Source: Novacetimonas cocois
GTDB lineage: Bacteria > Pseudomonadota > Alphaproteobacteria > Acetobacterales > Acetobacteraceae
Assembly: GCF_003311635.1 (NCBI RefSeq)
Contig: NZ_QEXL01000005.1
Coordinates: forward strand, 122,288-186,201
Direction of reading: 5' to 3'
Length of the DNA: 63,914 nucleotides
The notes under the pieces: generated by a model
Told to the model about the DNA's origin: nothing
Seen by the model: only the letters and a program-made list of their open reading frames with translations
The model's database searches: none
Shown here: piece after piece, positions 52,309 to 61,012 of the stretch
Layout of the letters: each line of letters starts with the position of its first letter
Position numbering within the stretch: the first letter of the stretch is position 1
Position numbers and translations under genes: made by a program

Positions 52309-53166
52309 ATGCGTGATTTCCGTCATGACCTGTCGGGCCTTGCCCTCAATACCGCGACCCTTGGCCATAACATGGAAGGGGCGGGAAGGGGATGGTCGCC
52401 CGAACGGACGATAGAGGCCTGCGCCCGGCGCGGTATCGGCGGGATCGTGTTCTGGCGCCGCGAAATCGAGGGAAGGGCCGCCGCCATCGGCGCCCATGCC
52501 CGCGCGGCTGGCGTCAGGGTCGTGGGCCTGTGCCGCGCGCCATTCCTGGTGGGGCCACTGGCATTTCGTAGCGAAGGTGAGGTGCGCGACGACTTTTATC
52601 GCGCGATTGACCAGACCGCCGAACTGGGTGGTGACATCCTGACCATCGTGGTGGGCGGCGTGCAGCCGGGCACGAAGGGCGTGGGCGAAAGCCTCGGGCT
52701 GGTCGGGCAGTACGTGGCGGATGCCGCGAACCGTGCCGCGTCGGTGGGGGTGAGGCTGGCGTTGGAGCCACTGCACCCGGTTTATGGCGGCGACCGGTCG
52801 TGCCTTGTCACGACGCGCGACGCGCTGGACCTGTGTGAGCGGATCGGCGCCGATAATCTAGGTATTGCGATCGATGTCTATCATGTCTGGTGGGATACCG
52901 ACCTGCCGCGCCAGCTTGCGCGCGCGGGGGGGCGCATCCTCGGGTTTCATCTGTGCGACTGGCTGGCACATACTGCCGACGTGCTGCTTGATCGCGGCAT
53001 GATGGGCGATGGCGTGGCCGACCTCGTCGCCATCCGCGCGGCGGTGGAGCAGGCCGGGTATCAGGGATACTGCGAGGTCGAAATCTTTTCCGCGAACAAC
53101 TGGTGGAAGCGCGATCCGGCCGAGGTGCTCGATGTGATGATCGAGCGCTTTCGTACGGTGTGCTGA
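52309..53166 (+). CDS. Sugar phosphate isomerase/epimerase-fold protein
   Basis: A 285-residue xylose-isomerase-like TIM barrel (AP_endonuc_2 family). Metal ligands are visible in series: Glu in LALEPLHP, Asp and His in IAIDVYHVWWD, His in GFHLCDW, and Glu in YCEVEIFS. Members isomerise or epimerise sugars, and some act as lyases on keto-glycosides. It starts one base after the DUF993 stop and is therefore translated with it. The substrate is unknown. Confidence 0.85.
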   Translation: MRDFRHDLSGLALNTATLGHNMEGAGRGWSPERTIEACARRGIGGIVFWRREIEGRAAAIGAHARAAGVRVVGLCRAPFLVGPLAFRSEGEVRDDFYRAIDQTAELGGDILTIVVGGVQPGTKGVGESLGLVGQYVADAANRAASVGVRLALEPLHPVYGGDRSCLVTTRDALDLCERIGADNLGIAIDVYHVWWDTDLPRQLARAGGRILGFHLCDWLAHTADVLLDRGMMGDGVADLVAIRAAVEQAGYQGYCEVEIFSANNWWKRDPAEVLDVMIERFRTVC

Positions 53167-53196
53167 ACCCGGCGTATCCGAATTTGTGGGGAAACC

Positions 53197-53958
53197 ATGA
53201 AAATCCTTGTCCCTGTAAAGCGCGTCATTGATTACAACGTCAAGGTCCGTGTTCGTCCCGATGGGTCGGGCGTCGAACTGGCGAACGTGAAGATGTCCAT
53301 GAATCCCTTTGACGAGATCGCGATGGAAGAAGCGGTCCGCCTGAAGGGAAAGGGCATTGCCTCCGAAATCATCGCCGTGTCCATCGGCACGCCGCAGGCC
53401 AGGGACATCCTGCGCACGGCCCTGGCGATGGGGGCCGACCGGGCAATCCTGGTCGATGCGACGGCGGATGTGAACTTCGATATCGAGCCCCTTGCCGTGG
53501 CAAGGATCCTTGCGCGCCTTGTCGAGCGGGAAAAGCCTGACCTGGTCATCGCGGGCAAGCACGCAATCGACAACGACATGAATGCAACGGGACAGATGCT
53601 TGCCGGCCTGCTGGGCTGGGGGCAGGCGACCTTTGCCTCCCGGATCGAAATTGCGCAGGGACATGCCGTCGTGACGCGGGAAGTCGATGGCGGCCTGCAG
53701 GTCATCCGTGTCGCTTTGCCTGCGGTGATTACCGCCGACCTGCGGCTTAATGAGCCGCGTTACGTCTCGCTTCCCAACATCATGAAGGCCAAGAAAAAAC
53801 CTCTGGAAGAATGCCCGCTTGCCGCACTTGACGTTGATATCAGCCCACGGCTGAAGGTGGTGCGCACGATCGAACCCTCCAACCGGTCGGCAGGCAGACG
53901 CGTGGCGTCGGTCGATGAACTGATCGACAAACTGAAAAACGAAGCGGGAGTCCTGTGA
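53197..53958 (+). CDS. etfB: Electron transfer flavoprotein subunit beta
   Basis: A 253-residue protein with the EtfB start [19 protein letters not shown] and the [17 protein letters not shown] motif at about 37-53. The AMP-binding region is [15 protein letters not shown] at about 124-138, and the recognition-loop segment [20 protein letters not shown] follows at about 182-201. With EtfA it forms the FAD/AMP heterodimer that carries electrons from acyl-CoA dehydrogenases to ETF-quinone oxidoreductase, which is not in this window. GGGG lies before its ATG. Confidence 0.95.
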   Translation: MKILVPVKRVIDYNVKVRVRPDGSGVELANVKMSMNPFDEIAMEEAVRLKGKGIASEIIAVSIGTPQARDILRTALAMGADRAILVDATADVNFDIEPLAVARILARLVEREKPDLVIAGKHAIDNDMNATGQMLAGLLGWGQATFASRIEIAQGHAVVTREVDGGLQVIRVALPAVITADLRLNEPRYVSLPNIMKAKKKPLEECPLAALDVDISPRLKVVRTIEPSNRSAGRRVASVDELIDKLKNEAGVL

Positions 53959-54890
53959 TGCCTGTTCTGCTGCTGGCCGAAGTCAATAATGCGAAACTGG
54001 CGTCCGATGCCGTTGCCAGGGCCCTGTCCGCCCTGTCCCCCCTTGGGGAAAGGATCGACGTGCTGATCATGGCGGACGAAGGTGCCGAGGCCGCGGCGGA
54101 AGCCGCGCGGCTGGACGGTGTCGGTCAGGTGCTGCTGGCGCAGGACGGGACGCTGGCCCATGGCCTGGCGGAACCTGCCGCGGCACTTGTTGCCTCCCTT
54201 GCGGAGCGGTACACGCACATTGCCGCGCCGGCCACGGCGTTTTCCAAGAATATCCTGCCCCGTGTCGCCGCGTTGCTCGATGTGATGGTGATTTCCGATG
54301 TCACGTCCATACGCGACGCGGAAACCTTTGATCGTCCGGTTTATGCCGGCAATGCCGTCCAGACCGTGACATCGACAGACCGTATCAAGGTTCTGGGCAT
54401 AAGGACCTCGGTATTCCAGGGCGTGGAAAAAGGCACCGTCGCCGCCCCGGTTGAAACGATTGCGGCCATGCCAGATCCCGGCCTTTCGACGTGGGTGGAG
54501 GATATCGTGGCCGTTTCGGAACGGCCGGATCTGGCGTCGGCGCGGGTGGTCGTGTCCGGTGGCCGGGGCGTGGGGTCAAGGGAGCAGTTTGACACGATCA
54601 TCAGGCTTGCGGACCGGATGGGGGCGGCCGTTGGCGCCAGCAGGGCAGCGGTTGACCTTGGCTATGCCCCCAATGACTGGCAGGTGGGCCAGACGGGCAA
54701 GGTGGTCGCCCCGGACCTGTATGTTGCGGTCGGCATTTCAGGCGCGATCCAGCACCTTGCGGGGATGAAGGATTCCAAAATCATCGTTGCCATCAACAAG
54801 GATGAGGATGCACCCATTTTCCGCATTGCCGATTATGCCCTGGTGGGCGACCTCTTTTCCATCATTCCCGAACTGACGGCCAAACTGTAA
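53958..54890 (+). CDS. etfA: Electron transfer flavoprotein subunit alpha
   Basis: A 310-residue EtfA. The N-terminal domain is followed by the C-terminal FAD-binding domain with [40 protein letters not shown], and [15 protein letters not shown] plus [15 protein letters not shown], all diagnostic. The ATG overlaps the EtfB stop (TGATG); a GTG immediately before would add one residue. It completes the operon that began with the acyl-CoA dehydrogenase, making it the likely dedicated electron acceptor for that enzyme. Confidence 0.95.
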   Translation: MPVLLLAEVNNAKLASDAVARALSALSPLGERIDVLIMADEGAEAAAEAARLDGVGQVLLAQDGTLAHGLAEPAAALVASLAERYTHIAAPATAFSKNILPRVAALLDVMVISDVTSIRDAETFDRPVYAGNAVQTVTSTDRIKVLGIRTSVFQGVEKGTVAAPVETIAAMPDPGLSTWVEDIVAVSERPDLASARVVVSGGRGVGSREQFDTIIRLADRMGAAVGASRAAVDLGYAPNDWQVGQTGKVVAPDLYVAVGISGAIQHLAGMKDSKIIVAINKDEDAPIFRIADYALVGDLFSIIPELTAKL

Positions 54891-55072
54891 TCATGGCGGC
54901 AGTCACAATGTCTTTGCAGGGGAACACCACACGAAACAATTAGGACTCATGTCCCTGTCTGGATGAAACGCAGGCAGGGGTCCGGGATTTATACGGGAAT
55001 GACAGCCGTCCGTAAAAAAAGAGGCCACATCGGAAAGAACATGATGTGGCGCAATAACAAGGATGACAGGCT

Positions 55073-56161
55073 ATGAACCCTGATGAAAAACGCAAATTCG
55101 GCCGTACGGGCCTTGAGGTAACCGCTTTTGCCTTTGGCACGGCCCCGCTTGGCAACTTTCTGCATGAAGTGGGGGAAAATGACGCGCAGGAAATGATCGG
55201 GCACGCATGGGATGCGGGCATCCGGTTTTATGATACCGCGCCCATGTATGGCCACGGGCTGGCGGAACTCCGGCTTGGTCAGGCGCTGCGCTGGAAAAGG
55301 CGCGACGATTTCGTCCTCGCCTCCAAGGTGGGGCGCGTCCTGCATCCTGCCAGGCGGGCCGATATCGATTTCACGCCGTGGAGCAACGCGGCCCCCAATA
55401 CCATGGCGTTCGATTACAGTTATGACGGGACGATGCGCGCGTTCGAGGATTCGCTGCAACGTCTCGCGCTGGAACGGATAGACATGCTTTTCATCCATGA
55501 TATCGATCGCTTTACCCAGGGCGAGGCGCAGCCCGAGGTTTTTTCGCAGGCCATGGATGGATGCTGGCGCGCGCTGGAACGCCTGCGCGATCAGGGCGTG
55601 GTCAACGCGATCGGGGTCGGGGTGAATGAATGGGAAGTCTGTTACGATGCCATACGGCAGCGTGATTTCGACTGCTGCCTTCTGGCCGGGCGTTACACGT
55701 TGCTGGAACAGGACGCGCTGGACCGGTTCCTGCCGCTTTGCGAAAAACAGGGGGTCGCGGTGGTGGTCGGCGGCGGGTTCAATTCCGGCATCCTCGCCAC
55801 CGGCGCGGTGCAGGGGGCGAAGTACAACTATGCCCCGGCGCCCGCCCCTGTCATGGAACGTGTCGCGCGGATCGAAGCGATCTGCCACGCATACGACGTG
55901 CCGCTTCCCGCGGCGGCGTTGCAGTTCGTCGTGGCGCATCCCGCCATTCCGACATTCTGCGCCGGCACGCGCACCGTCGCGCAGCTTGAACAGAACCTCC
56001 GGTGGTTCCGCCATCCCATTCCCGCCGGGTTCTGGCATGAACTGAAGGAACGCGGACTGTTGCGCGAAGACGCCCCCGTGCCCGTTGCCGACACGGCGGA
56101 TCCCGTGATGTTCCAGGCGCAGGCCGCATCAGGCGGCAGCAGCGCCAGCCCCGCGCCCTAG
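55073..56161 (+). CDS. Aldo/keto reductase (aldose/pyridoxal dehydrogenase type)
   Basis: A 362-residue AKR barrel. The opening is KFGRTGLEVTAFAFGTAPLG; the catalytic tetrad is visible as Asp and Tyr in FYDTAPMYGHG, Lys in LASKVGRVL, and His in LFIHDIDR. Wording resembles D-threo-aldose 1-dehydrogenase, L-fucose dehydrogenase and pyridoxal 4-dehydrogenase, which oxidise the anomeric or aldehyde carbon with NAD(P). The C-terminal 25 residues are Ala/Ser/Pro-rich and probably disordered. It is 182 bases after etfA, possibly the last gene of that unit or separately transcribed. Confidence 0.87.
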   Translation: MNPDEKRKFGRTGLEVTAFAFGTAPLGNFLHEVGENDAQEMIGHAWDAGIRFYDTAPMYGHGLAELRLGQALRWKRRDDFVLASKVGRVLHPARRADIDFTPWSNAAPNTMAFDYSYDGTMRAFEDSLQRLALERIDMLFIHDIDRFTQGEAQPEVFSQAMDGCWRALERLRDQGVVNAIGVGVNEWEVCYDAIRQRDFDCCLLAGRYTLLEQDALDRFLPLCEKQGVAVVVGGGFNSGILATGAVQGAKYNYAPAPAPVMERVARIEAICHAYDVPLPAAALQFVVAHPAIPTFCAGTRTVAQLEQNLRWFRHPIPAGFWHELKERGLLREDAPVPVADTADPVMFQAQAASGGSSASPAP

Positions 56162-56280
56162 GCCCCGCGCATCAAGCCCCTGGGGCATCCCATCGTGTCA
56201 TGTGTCCTGTCAGGGCAATGGCAGGGTCAGGATTTGCGGGGGAATGCCCGCGGCCCTGCCCGGATGCTGCCCGCAATTCG

Positions 56281-56305
56281 GTAACTATCTGGTTCGATAC
56301 AGATA
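56281..56305. promoter_or_regulatory. Candidate TetR-type operator, site 2
   Basis: GTAACTATCTGGTTCGATAC followed by AGATA. It shares GTAACTA and GTTCG at the same spacing with the site at 49206-49224, and internally carries the inverted repeat TATCTG (56286-56291) / CAGATA (56300-56305). It lies about 60 bases before the start of the binding-protein gene. Confidence 0.5.
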
Positions 56306-56366
56306 ATGCCATGAAACATGCCGTGTCATGACGGCATGACCCGAAACAGACCTTCCGGAGACAGAT

Positions 56367-57479
56367 ATGTCGTTCATCAAGACCTATATAGAGCGGCAGA
56401 CATTAAATCGGCGCACCATGCTTCTGATGTCAGCCTATGGGCTGTTCGGGGCGGCGGCCACGGCAGGGCTGCGGCCGGCGCCGGCACGGGCTGCGGCCCC
56501 GAACAGCCCAAGGATCGCGTGGAGCTATCGCGACCGGACAAATCCTTACTGGAACGCGATTGTTTCGGGCGGCAATGCCTTTGTCCAGAGCCTGGGACTG
56601 CCGCAGAGCGCGCTGATCAACCTGATAAACGAAGGTTCCAGCGAAAAGTCGCTGTCGGATATCCAGTCCCTGCTGGCCCGTTATGGCAGTGGCGTCGCCC
56701 TTGCGGTTGATCCGAACGACATGCCCAACTGCCGCCCCGTGGTGGAGGCGGTGAACAAGGCGGGTGCTTATGTTTCCACCATCTGGAACAAGACCGACGA
56801 CCTGCATCCATGGGATTTTGGCGATCATTATGTATCGCACATGACATGGTCCGATGTTGGCCCATCAGAACAGACCGCCCGCGTGCTGTTCGATGCCATG
56901 GGGGGAAAGGGCGGCGTCGTGCATCTGGGTGGCATTGCCTCCAACAACCCGGCCATCGAACGTCTGGCGGGCTTTCGCAAAGCGCTGAAGGCATATCCCA
57001 ATATCCAGCTTCTTGCCGTGCAGGCCGCCGACTGGGATACCCAGAAGGCCAATCAGGTCATGTCCGGCTTTCTGACCCGTTATGGCGATTCCATAAAGGG
57101 CGTGCATTGCGCCAGCGACACCATGGCCTATGGCGTGATCGAGGCCCTGCGTGCCGAGGGGATCGAGGACATGCCCGTGGTGTCCTATGACGGCAACCCG
57201 CAGGCGGTCGAACTGGTGACCAAAGGCAAGATCCTGGCGACGGTTTTCACCAATCCCTACTGGGCGGGGGGCATTACGGCGTCGCTGGCCTATTACGCGG
57301 CGACCGGTGTGTTCAAGCCATCGGCGGAACCACACGAACACCGCGAATTCTATGGCCCCACCACATTGGTCACGACCAAGGACGCGCAGGATTTCAAGGC
57401 CAGGTATATCGATACCAACCCGCAATATGACTGGAAGAACTTCTGGGCGCTGGCCAGGGGACAGATCCAGTACGGGTAA
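56367..57479 (+). CDS. Sugar ABC transporter substrate-binding protein (RbsB-type)
   Basis: A 370-residue periplasmic binding protein. The N-terminus carries a twin-arginine-like export signal (LNRRTMLLMSAYGLFGAAAT, then Ala-x-Ala near residue 45). The mature part has the two-lobed Peripla_BP_4 fold: SYRDRTNPYWNAIVSGGNAF, GVALAVDPNDMPN, and the second lobe with VVSYDGNPQAVELV and VFTNPYWAGG. Such proteins bind pentoses, hexoses, polyols or related ligands. GGAG lies seven bases before the ATG. It heads the importer operon. Confidence 0.88.
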   Translation: MSFIKTYIERQTLNRRTMLLMSAYGLFGAAATAGLRPAPARAAAPNSPRIAWSYRDRTNPYWNAIVSGGNAFVQSLGLPQSALINLINEGSSEKSLSDIQSLLARYGSGVALAVDPNDMPNCRPVVEAVNKAGAYVSTIWNKTDDLHPWDFGDHYVSHMTWSDVGPSEQTARVLFDAMGGKGGVVHLGGIASNNPAIERLAGFRKALKAYPNIQLLAVQAADWDTQKANQVMSGFLTRYGDSIKGVHCASDTMAYGVIEALRAEGIEDMPVVSYDGNPQAVELVTKGKILATVFTNPYWAGGITASLAYYAATGVFKPSAEPHEHREFYGPTTLVTTKDAQDFKARYIDTNPQYDWKNFWALARGQIQYG

Positions 57480-57562
57480 GAACAACTGTTGCGACAGGAA
57501 ATATCCTCAATGATTTTCCTGTCCGTGATTTCCTCATCGGTGGAAAAAAAGAGGCTGGATCG

Positions 57563-58528
57563 ATGAACAGGTTCCTGGCCACGGATGCCCTTCGCAAATG
57601 GGTGCCGCTTCTCGTGCTTGTGGGGTTGTGCCTGTTTTTTACGGCGCTCAATCCCAATTTCCTGTCACTGCGTAATTTCGCGCGTATCGCCATTTCGTCT
57701 TCGCCCGCGCTGATGGTCGCCATCGGGGTGACGTTTGTCATTCTCATGGGTTCGATCGACCTTTCGATGGAGGGAACCGTCGCGGTCTGTGCCGTGGTCT
57801 TTGCGCTGATCCTCAATGCGCTTGGCGGCACGATTGCCGGGCGGGGATGGGTGGCGCTGCCTGCCGCGCTGCTGGTTGGCGCGGCACTGGGCGCGATCAA
57901 CGGCATCGTGCATGTGAAACTCAGGATTCCATCCTTCATGGCCAGCCTGTCGCTGGGTTTTGTGGGGATCGGGCTGTCCCTGCTGATTACCGGGGGGGAT
58001 CGGATCCTGATCGACGATCCGCCTTTCCGTTCGCTGCTTACGGTGCGGGTGGAGGGCTTTCCCCTCATGGCCTATGCGGCGCTGGCGTGCCTGCTGGTGG
58101 CGTGGTTCATACAGGACCATACCACGGTCGGCCGCAACTTTTACGCCGTGGGCGGGGGCGAGGACCTGGCGCGGGCCTCGGGGCTGAATGTCGGACGGCT
58201 GCGGATCATCGGCTTCGTGCTGGCCGGCGTGTTCTATGCGCTGGGGGCGATTTTCGCCGTGGCGCGGCTTGGCATTGCCGAAACCGAGACCGGGCGCAAC
58301 TTCATGTTCATGTCCATCACATCCGTCGTGGTGGGGGGCACCGCGTTGCGCGGGGGTGAAGGCGGCGTGTGGAACACGCTGGTGGGCGTGCTGATCGTCA
58401 ATGTCATCGGTAACGGAATGGTGGTGATCGGACTGGCTGATTACTGTCAGGACGGCGTGCTGGGCCTTCTGGTTATTGCCGCGGTCTATCTTTCCACCGA
58501 CCGGCGTTCCCTTTCCTTTGTAAAGTAA
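57563..58528 (+). CDS. Sugar ABC transporter permease 1 (RbsC-type)
   Basis: A 321-residue inner-membrane permease of the BPD_transp_2 family with about nine helices. GVTFVILMGSIDLSMEGTVA (about 53-72) is the conserved GIDLS motif region, RNFYAVGGGEDLARASGLNV (about 192-211) the EAA-like cytoplasmic loop, and VVVGGTALRGGEGGVWNTLV the late motif. It lies 83 bases after the binding-protein stop. Confidence 0.92.
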   Translation: MNRFLATDALRKWVPLLVLVGLCLFFTALNPNFLSLRNFARIAISSSPALMVAIGVTFVILMGSIDLSMEGTVAVCAVVFALILNALGGTIAGRGWVALPAALLVGAALGAINGIVHVKLRIPSFMASLSLGFVGIGLSLLITGGDRILIDDPPFRSLLTVRVEGFPLMAYAALACLLVAWFIQDHTTVGRNFYAVGGGEDLARASGLNVGRLRIIGFVLAGVFYALGAIFAVARLGIAETETGRNFMFMSITSVVVGGTALRGGEGGVWNTLVGVLIVNVIGNGMVVIGLADYCQDGVLGLLVIAAVYLSTDRRSLSFVK

Positions 58529-58534
58529 GGTGCC

Positions 58535-60040
58535 ATGTTCGAACTGGTGAATGTCGAAAAACGCTATATGGGCGTGCATGTGCTCAAGGGCGTGGATTTC
58601 CGCATCGATGATGGGGAAATCGTCGGGCTGGTAGGGGAAAACGGCGCGGGCAAGTCCACGCTGATGAAAGTGATCTATGGCGCCGTCCAGCATGATGCCG
58701 GGACGCTGCTGGTGGATGGCGAACCCGTCAATTTCCGCAGCCCGCGCGATGCCATGAAACGCGGGGTGGGCATGGTGTATCAGGAACAGTCCCTGATCCC
58801 CAACCTGACCGTGATGGAAAACATCTTCCTTGGCTTTGAAAAACCCTTTGTCCGGTTCGGCGCGATCAACTGGAAAAAGATGGCTGAGGCCGCGCGCAGG
58901 CAGCTGGCGAAGGTCCGGCTGGATATTGATCCCGGCATCATTACCGCGCGGCTGACCTTTGCCCAGCGCCAGCTTGTCGAACTGGCCAAGGTGCTGGCGC
59001 TTGAAGAACGCGTGGAGGGCAAGCTCGTCATCCTGCTGGACGAGCCGACATCCGTGCTGTCGCGCGATGAGATCGAGCTGCTGTTCAGCGTGGTGCGGGC
59101 ATTGCGCCATCGTGCGTCCTTCATCTTCGTCTCCCACCGGCTTGATGAAATCGTCGCGCTGTCGGACCGCATTTATGTGCTGAAGGACGGGGTGGTGGTG
59201 GATGTCATGGCGGCGAAGGGCGCGGATATCAGCGCCATCCAGAAGAAGATGGTCGGCCGCGACATCAACGGCGAATATTACCGCGAGGACAGGCAGGCCC
59301 CCTACGACCCTGACAGGGTGCTTCTGGAACTGGATCATGTCGAAATCGCGGGGCAGGGGAACGACATTTCCCTTACGCTTCATGCAGGCGAAGTCCTGGC
59401 CCTTGTCGGTGTCGAAGGCTCCGGGCGGGAGCCGATCCTGCGCACGATATTCGGGATGCTGCGCCCCGACAGGGGCACGTTGCGCATCCGTGGCGAGCCG
59501 GTGCATGCCTTCAGCCCCGCGCACAGCGTCGCCCAAGGCGTGGGTTACGTGCCGCGTGAGCGCAAGATCGAAGGGATCGCAAGCGGCATGAACGTGTTCG
59601 AGAACATGACCCTGCCGCAGATGCGGAACTATTCGCATGCAGGCGTGCTCGACATCAGGGCCGAGCGTGATCTGGCGCGGGAATGGATCGGGAAACTGTC
59701 GATCAAGGTGCCATCCGAATATGCCGATTGCGGCAATCTTTCTGGTGGAAACCAGCAGAAGGTCGTGCTGGCGAAATGGCGCAGCAGCGGGTCGGAGATC
59801 ATCCTGCTCGACCATCCCACGCGTGGCCTCGATATTGGGGCAAAGGAAGATGTTTACGCAATGATCCGTGACATGTCGGCGCACGGCGTGGGGATCATCC
59901 TGATCGCCGATACGCTGGAGGAGGCGATCGGCCTCAGTCACACCATCGCTGTCATCAAGGACGGGGAAATCAAGAAATGGTTCAGCTGTCAGCCGAAGGC
60001 AAAGCCCTCCCTTTACGATCTCATCCAGTACATGGTGTAA
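58535..60040 (+). CDS. Sugar ABC transporter ATP-binding protein, two-domain (RbsA/MglA-type)
   Basis: A 501-residue tandem ATPase. The first domain has Walker A GENGAGKS (about 34-41), Q-loop GMVYQEQSLIPNLTV, signature-like LTFAQRQLVELAK and Walker B VILLDEPTSVL. The second has the usual degenerate Walker A (GVEGSGRE), signature LSGGNQQKVVLAKW and Walker B IILLDHPTRGLD, where His replaces the catalytic Glu. The replacement suggests that only one composite site hydrolyses ATP. AAGGTG precedes the ATG. Its 3' end overlaps the next permease by 64 bases. Confidence 0.93.
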   Translation: MFELVNVEKRYMGVHVLKGVDFRIDDGEIVGLVGENGAGKSTLMKVIYGAVQHDAGTLLVDGEPVNFRSPRDAMKRGVGMVYQEQSLIPNLTVMENIFLGFEKPFVRFGAINWKKMAEAARRQLAKVRLDIDPGIITARLTFAQRQLVELAKVLALEERVEGKLVILLDEPTSVLSRDEIELLFSVVRALRHRASFIFVSHRLDEIVALSDRIYVLKDGVVVDVMAAKGADISAIQKKMVGRDINGEYYREDRQAPYDPDRVLLELDHVEIAGQGNDISLTLHAGEVLALVGVEGSGREPILRTIFGMLRPDRGTLRIRGEPVHAFSPAHSVAQGVGYVPRERKIEGIASGMNVFENMTLPQMRNYSHAGVLDIRAERDLAREWIGKLSIKVPSEYADCGNLSGGNQQKVVLAKWRSSGSEIILLDHPTRGLDIGAKEDVYAMIRDMSAHGVGIILIADTLEEAIGLSHTIAVIKDGEIKKWFSCQPKAKPSLYDLIQYMV

Positions 60041-60993
60041 GTGGCGATCTGACCCTGACCGAAAGGCTGCGGCGTCATTTCCCGTGGATCACGCTGCTCA
60101 GCGTGCTGCTGCTGGTGGGGATGCGGGATATCAATTTCCTCAGCCCCGAAAACCTGATCAACCTGGCGGCGGACGTCGTGCCGCTGCTGATCATGGCCGT
60201 GGGCATGACCTTCGTCATCTATATCGGCGGCATCGACCTGTCGTCGCAGTCGGTCGCCAATATGTCCACCGTGCTGGCGACCATCGCGTTACCGACGTTC
60301 GGCGTCGGGGCGGGGGTTCTTGTGATCGCCGCGGGGCTTGTGGCGGGCACGGTGTCGGGCGTGGTCACGACGCGGCTGAAGGTGCCGTCCTTCATCTCCA
60401 CACTGGCGGTGGGGGGGATTGCGCTGTCGGTGGGGCAGTATGCCTCGGGGCAGCAGGCCCTGCACATGGATACCGGCCAGCGCCAGCACGCCTTTGGCTG
60501 GATGACGGGGCAGGTGGCGGGCGTTCCCGTTTCCCTGATCCTGGCGCTTGCGATCGTCGCACTGGCCTGGTTCATCCAGACCCGGATGATGCCGGGGCGC
60601 ATTTTCAAGGCACTGGGCGCGGGTGAGCCCGTGGTTGTCGCATCCGGCATCCGTGCGGAACGATACCGGATCCTTGCCTTCGCACTGTCCGGCATGTTCG
60701 CAGCCCTTGCGGGGCTCATGTTCTCGGTCAGGCTTTCGGGTGGTTCGCCCACCCTGGCAGAGGGTTTCCTGCTGCCCGCGATTGTCGCGGTACTGGTGGG
60801 GGGTACGCCACTGACGGGCGGCGTGGGGGGCGTGCTGAACACCCTGATCGGCACCATGATTGTCGCGGTTGTGCGCGCCAGCATGCTCTATTTCAATATT
60901 CCCGCCACCGGACAGCAGATTTTCTTTGGCGTGGTGCTGATCATCGCCATCGCGACAACAATAGATCGCTCAAAAATGCGCGTCGTCAAATAG
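59977..60993 (+). CDS. Sugar ABC transporter permease 2 (RbsC-type)
   Basis: A 338-residue permease, paralogous in family to the one at 57563. GMTFVIYIGGIDLSSQSVAN (about 73-92) contains the GGIDLS motif, RIFKALGAGEPVVVASGIRA (about 208-227) the cytoplasmic loop, and AVLVGGTPLTGGVGGVLNTL the late motif. The ATG at 59977, inside the ATPase gene, is preceded by GGGGAA; no good later start precedes the first helix, so the 64-base overlap is probably real. Two different permeases imply a heterodimeric channel. Confidence 0.9.
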   Translation: MVQLSAEGKALPLRSHPVHGVSGDLTLTERLRRHFPWITLLSVLLLVGMRDINFLSPENLINLAADVVPLLIMAVGMTFVIYIGGIDLSSQSVANMSTVLATIALPTFGVGAGVLVIAAGLVAGTVSGVVTTRLKVPSFISTLAVGGIALSVGQYASGQQALHMDTGQRQHAFGWMTGQVAGVPVSLILALAIVALAWFIQTRMMPGRIFKALGAGEPVVVASGIRAERYRILAFALSGMFAALAGLMFSVRLSGGSPTLAEGFLLPAIVAVLVGGTPLTGGVGGVLNTLIGTMIVAVVRASMLYFNIPATGQQIFFGVVLIIAIATTIDRSKMRVVK

Positions 60994-61012
60994 AGGTCAG
61001 GGAGAAACGATA

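Noticed and set aside
57665-59941. Open frame of 758 codons on the minus strand
   Set aside because: It is antisense to the ABC permease and ATPase genes, which have full family motifs; its composition is that of a shadow frame.
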